Below, piece after piece: positions 63,682 through 64,000 of a DNA stretch of 64,000 nucleotides. The position numbers and the translations under genes are program-made. How positions within the stretch are numbered: position 1 is the stretch's first letter; the number at the start of each line of letters is the position of its first letter. The DNA is taken from assembly GCA_026239495.1 (NCBI GenBank), contig CP110830.1:1426001-1490000 (forward strand), read 5' to 3'. Below the pieces are notes generated by a model. The model was given only the letters and a program-made list of their open reading frames with translations. It did not search any database and was not told the origin of the DNA. This stretch comes from Spiroplasma phoeniceum (GTDB lineage Bacteria; Bacillota_I; Bacilli_A; Mycoplasmatales; Mycoplasmataceae).

Positions 63682-64000
63682 TTAACTTTGTTCCTTTCTT
63701 TTATAATATTTTATTACAAATTGCTGATATTCGTTTGATTTAATTAAAGTAAATTTGTTTAAATCAAACGAAGGAAAATAAGTATCACCTTGATATTTTC
63801 CCTTAATATAAGTAATGATTAATTCATCAGCATATGGTAATGTTGCATCATAAATTTTTTTCCCCCCACAAATATAAATATCTTCGTTTGGATTTTGATG
63901 ATAAAAATTAATAATTGCTGTTAAATCAGTTACTACTTCCACATCCGGATGATTAATTTGATAATCAAGTTGTCTTGTTAAAACTAATGTTTTTCGTTTC
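63682..64000 (-). CDS. folA: Dihydrofolate reductase, 3' part (cut by window end)
   Basis: C-terminal ~105 residues. KTLVLTRQLDYQ is the end of the NADPH-binding segment, CGGKKIYDATLPYADE the conserved GG-x-IY block, and the beta-hairpin FPSFDLNKFTLIKS follows. Regenerates THF for the folate cycle that glyA and fthC also serve. The N-terminus lies beyond 64000. Confidence 0.88.
   Translation of the reverse strand, partial: KRKTLVLTRQLDYQINHPDVEVVTDLTAIINFYHQNPNEDIYICGGKKIYDATLPYADELIITYIKGKYQGDTYFPSFDLNKFTLIKSNEYQQFVIKYYKRKEQS

Noticed and set aside
1-64000. CRISPR array
   Set aside because: Repeats found are IS copies, IS termini and single palindromes; no regular repeat-spacer pattern.

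Overview
The window comes from a wall-less mollicute of the genus Spiroplasma, most likely the Citri clade. The base composition is very A+T rich. UGA is read as tryptophan throughout: nearly every conserved gene runs through in-frame TGA codons at expected Trp positions, so all coordinates here use genetic code 4. An MreB-family protein, a tmRNA with a long Lys/Glu-rich tag, Lon without other proteases in view, and many decayed copies of IS and plectrovirus-like sequence fit the same assignment.

Layout. 1-420: 5' part of a lipoprotein gene, minus strand. 501-542: perfect palindrome between it and the sufCDSUB operon (610-5376), which is followed by the folate gene fthC. 5944-6321: broken gene and IS3 fragment. 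6337-16692: a large minus-strand operon with its own promoter, encoding a 1290-aa UPF1/DNA2-like helicase, a 791-aa protein and a 365-aa coiled-coil protein of unknown function, a 606-aa AAA+ protein, and a radical-SAM activase fused in frame to thiol peroxidase. 16750-20776: rpsI, rplM, glyA, a FolT-like ECF component and ung. 20905-24002: IS3 halves in inverted orientation with two IS5-like copies. 24092-26756: a membrane protein with degenerate GGDEF-EAL domains, overlapping trmB. 26970-38234: accessory region with nested IS30, IS3, IS5 and IS1595 elements, a tmRNA gene, pseudogenes and phage or plasmid remnants. 38271-48124: copZ-like, broken rarA, mreB, another IS5-like copy, lon, tig, a DUF3196 gene, tRNA-Arg(UCU) and a second ECF S component. 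48197-56690: second accessory region with a broken cytosine methyltransferase, decayed small genes, a broken ssb and plectrovirus-like fragments. 56880-64000: ppa, a decayed IS3-family element, then the minus-strand genes dgk, rluB, scpB, scpA, deoA/pdp, plsC and folA (cut by the window edge).

How the genes work together. The Suf operon builds Fe-S clusters; the only obvious client in the window is the [4Fe-4S] radical-SAM protein at 6337-7443. fthC, glyA, the FolT-like component and folA form a dispersed folate/one-carbon set. lon, tig, tmRNA and the AAA+ protein form a proteostasis set. scpA, scpB, mreB, rluB and ppa are housekeeping.

IS traffic dominates the rest. One transposase family (IS5/ISL2-like) has seven full-length copies in two sub-lineages and one 260-bp chimaeric miniature derivative; only the copy at 35721-36790 looks intact. 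One IS1595-family element is intact with 26-bp inverted repeats and an 8-bp target duplication. The best candidate for an undescribed system is the helicase / AAA+ / radical-SAM operon at 6.3-16.7 kb.
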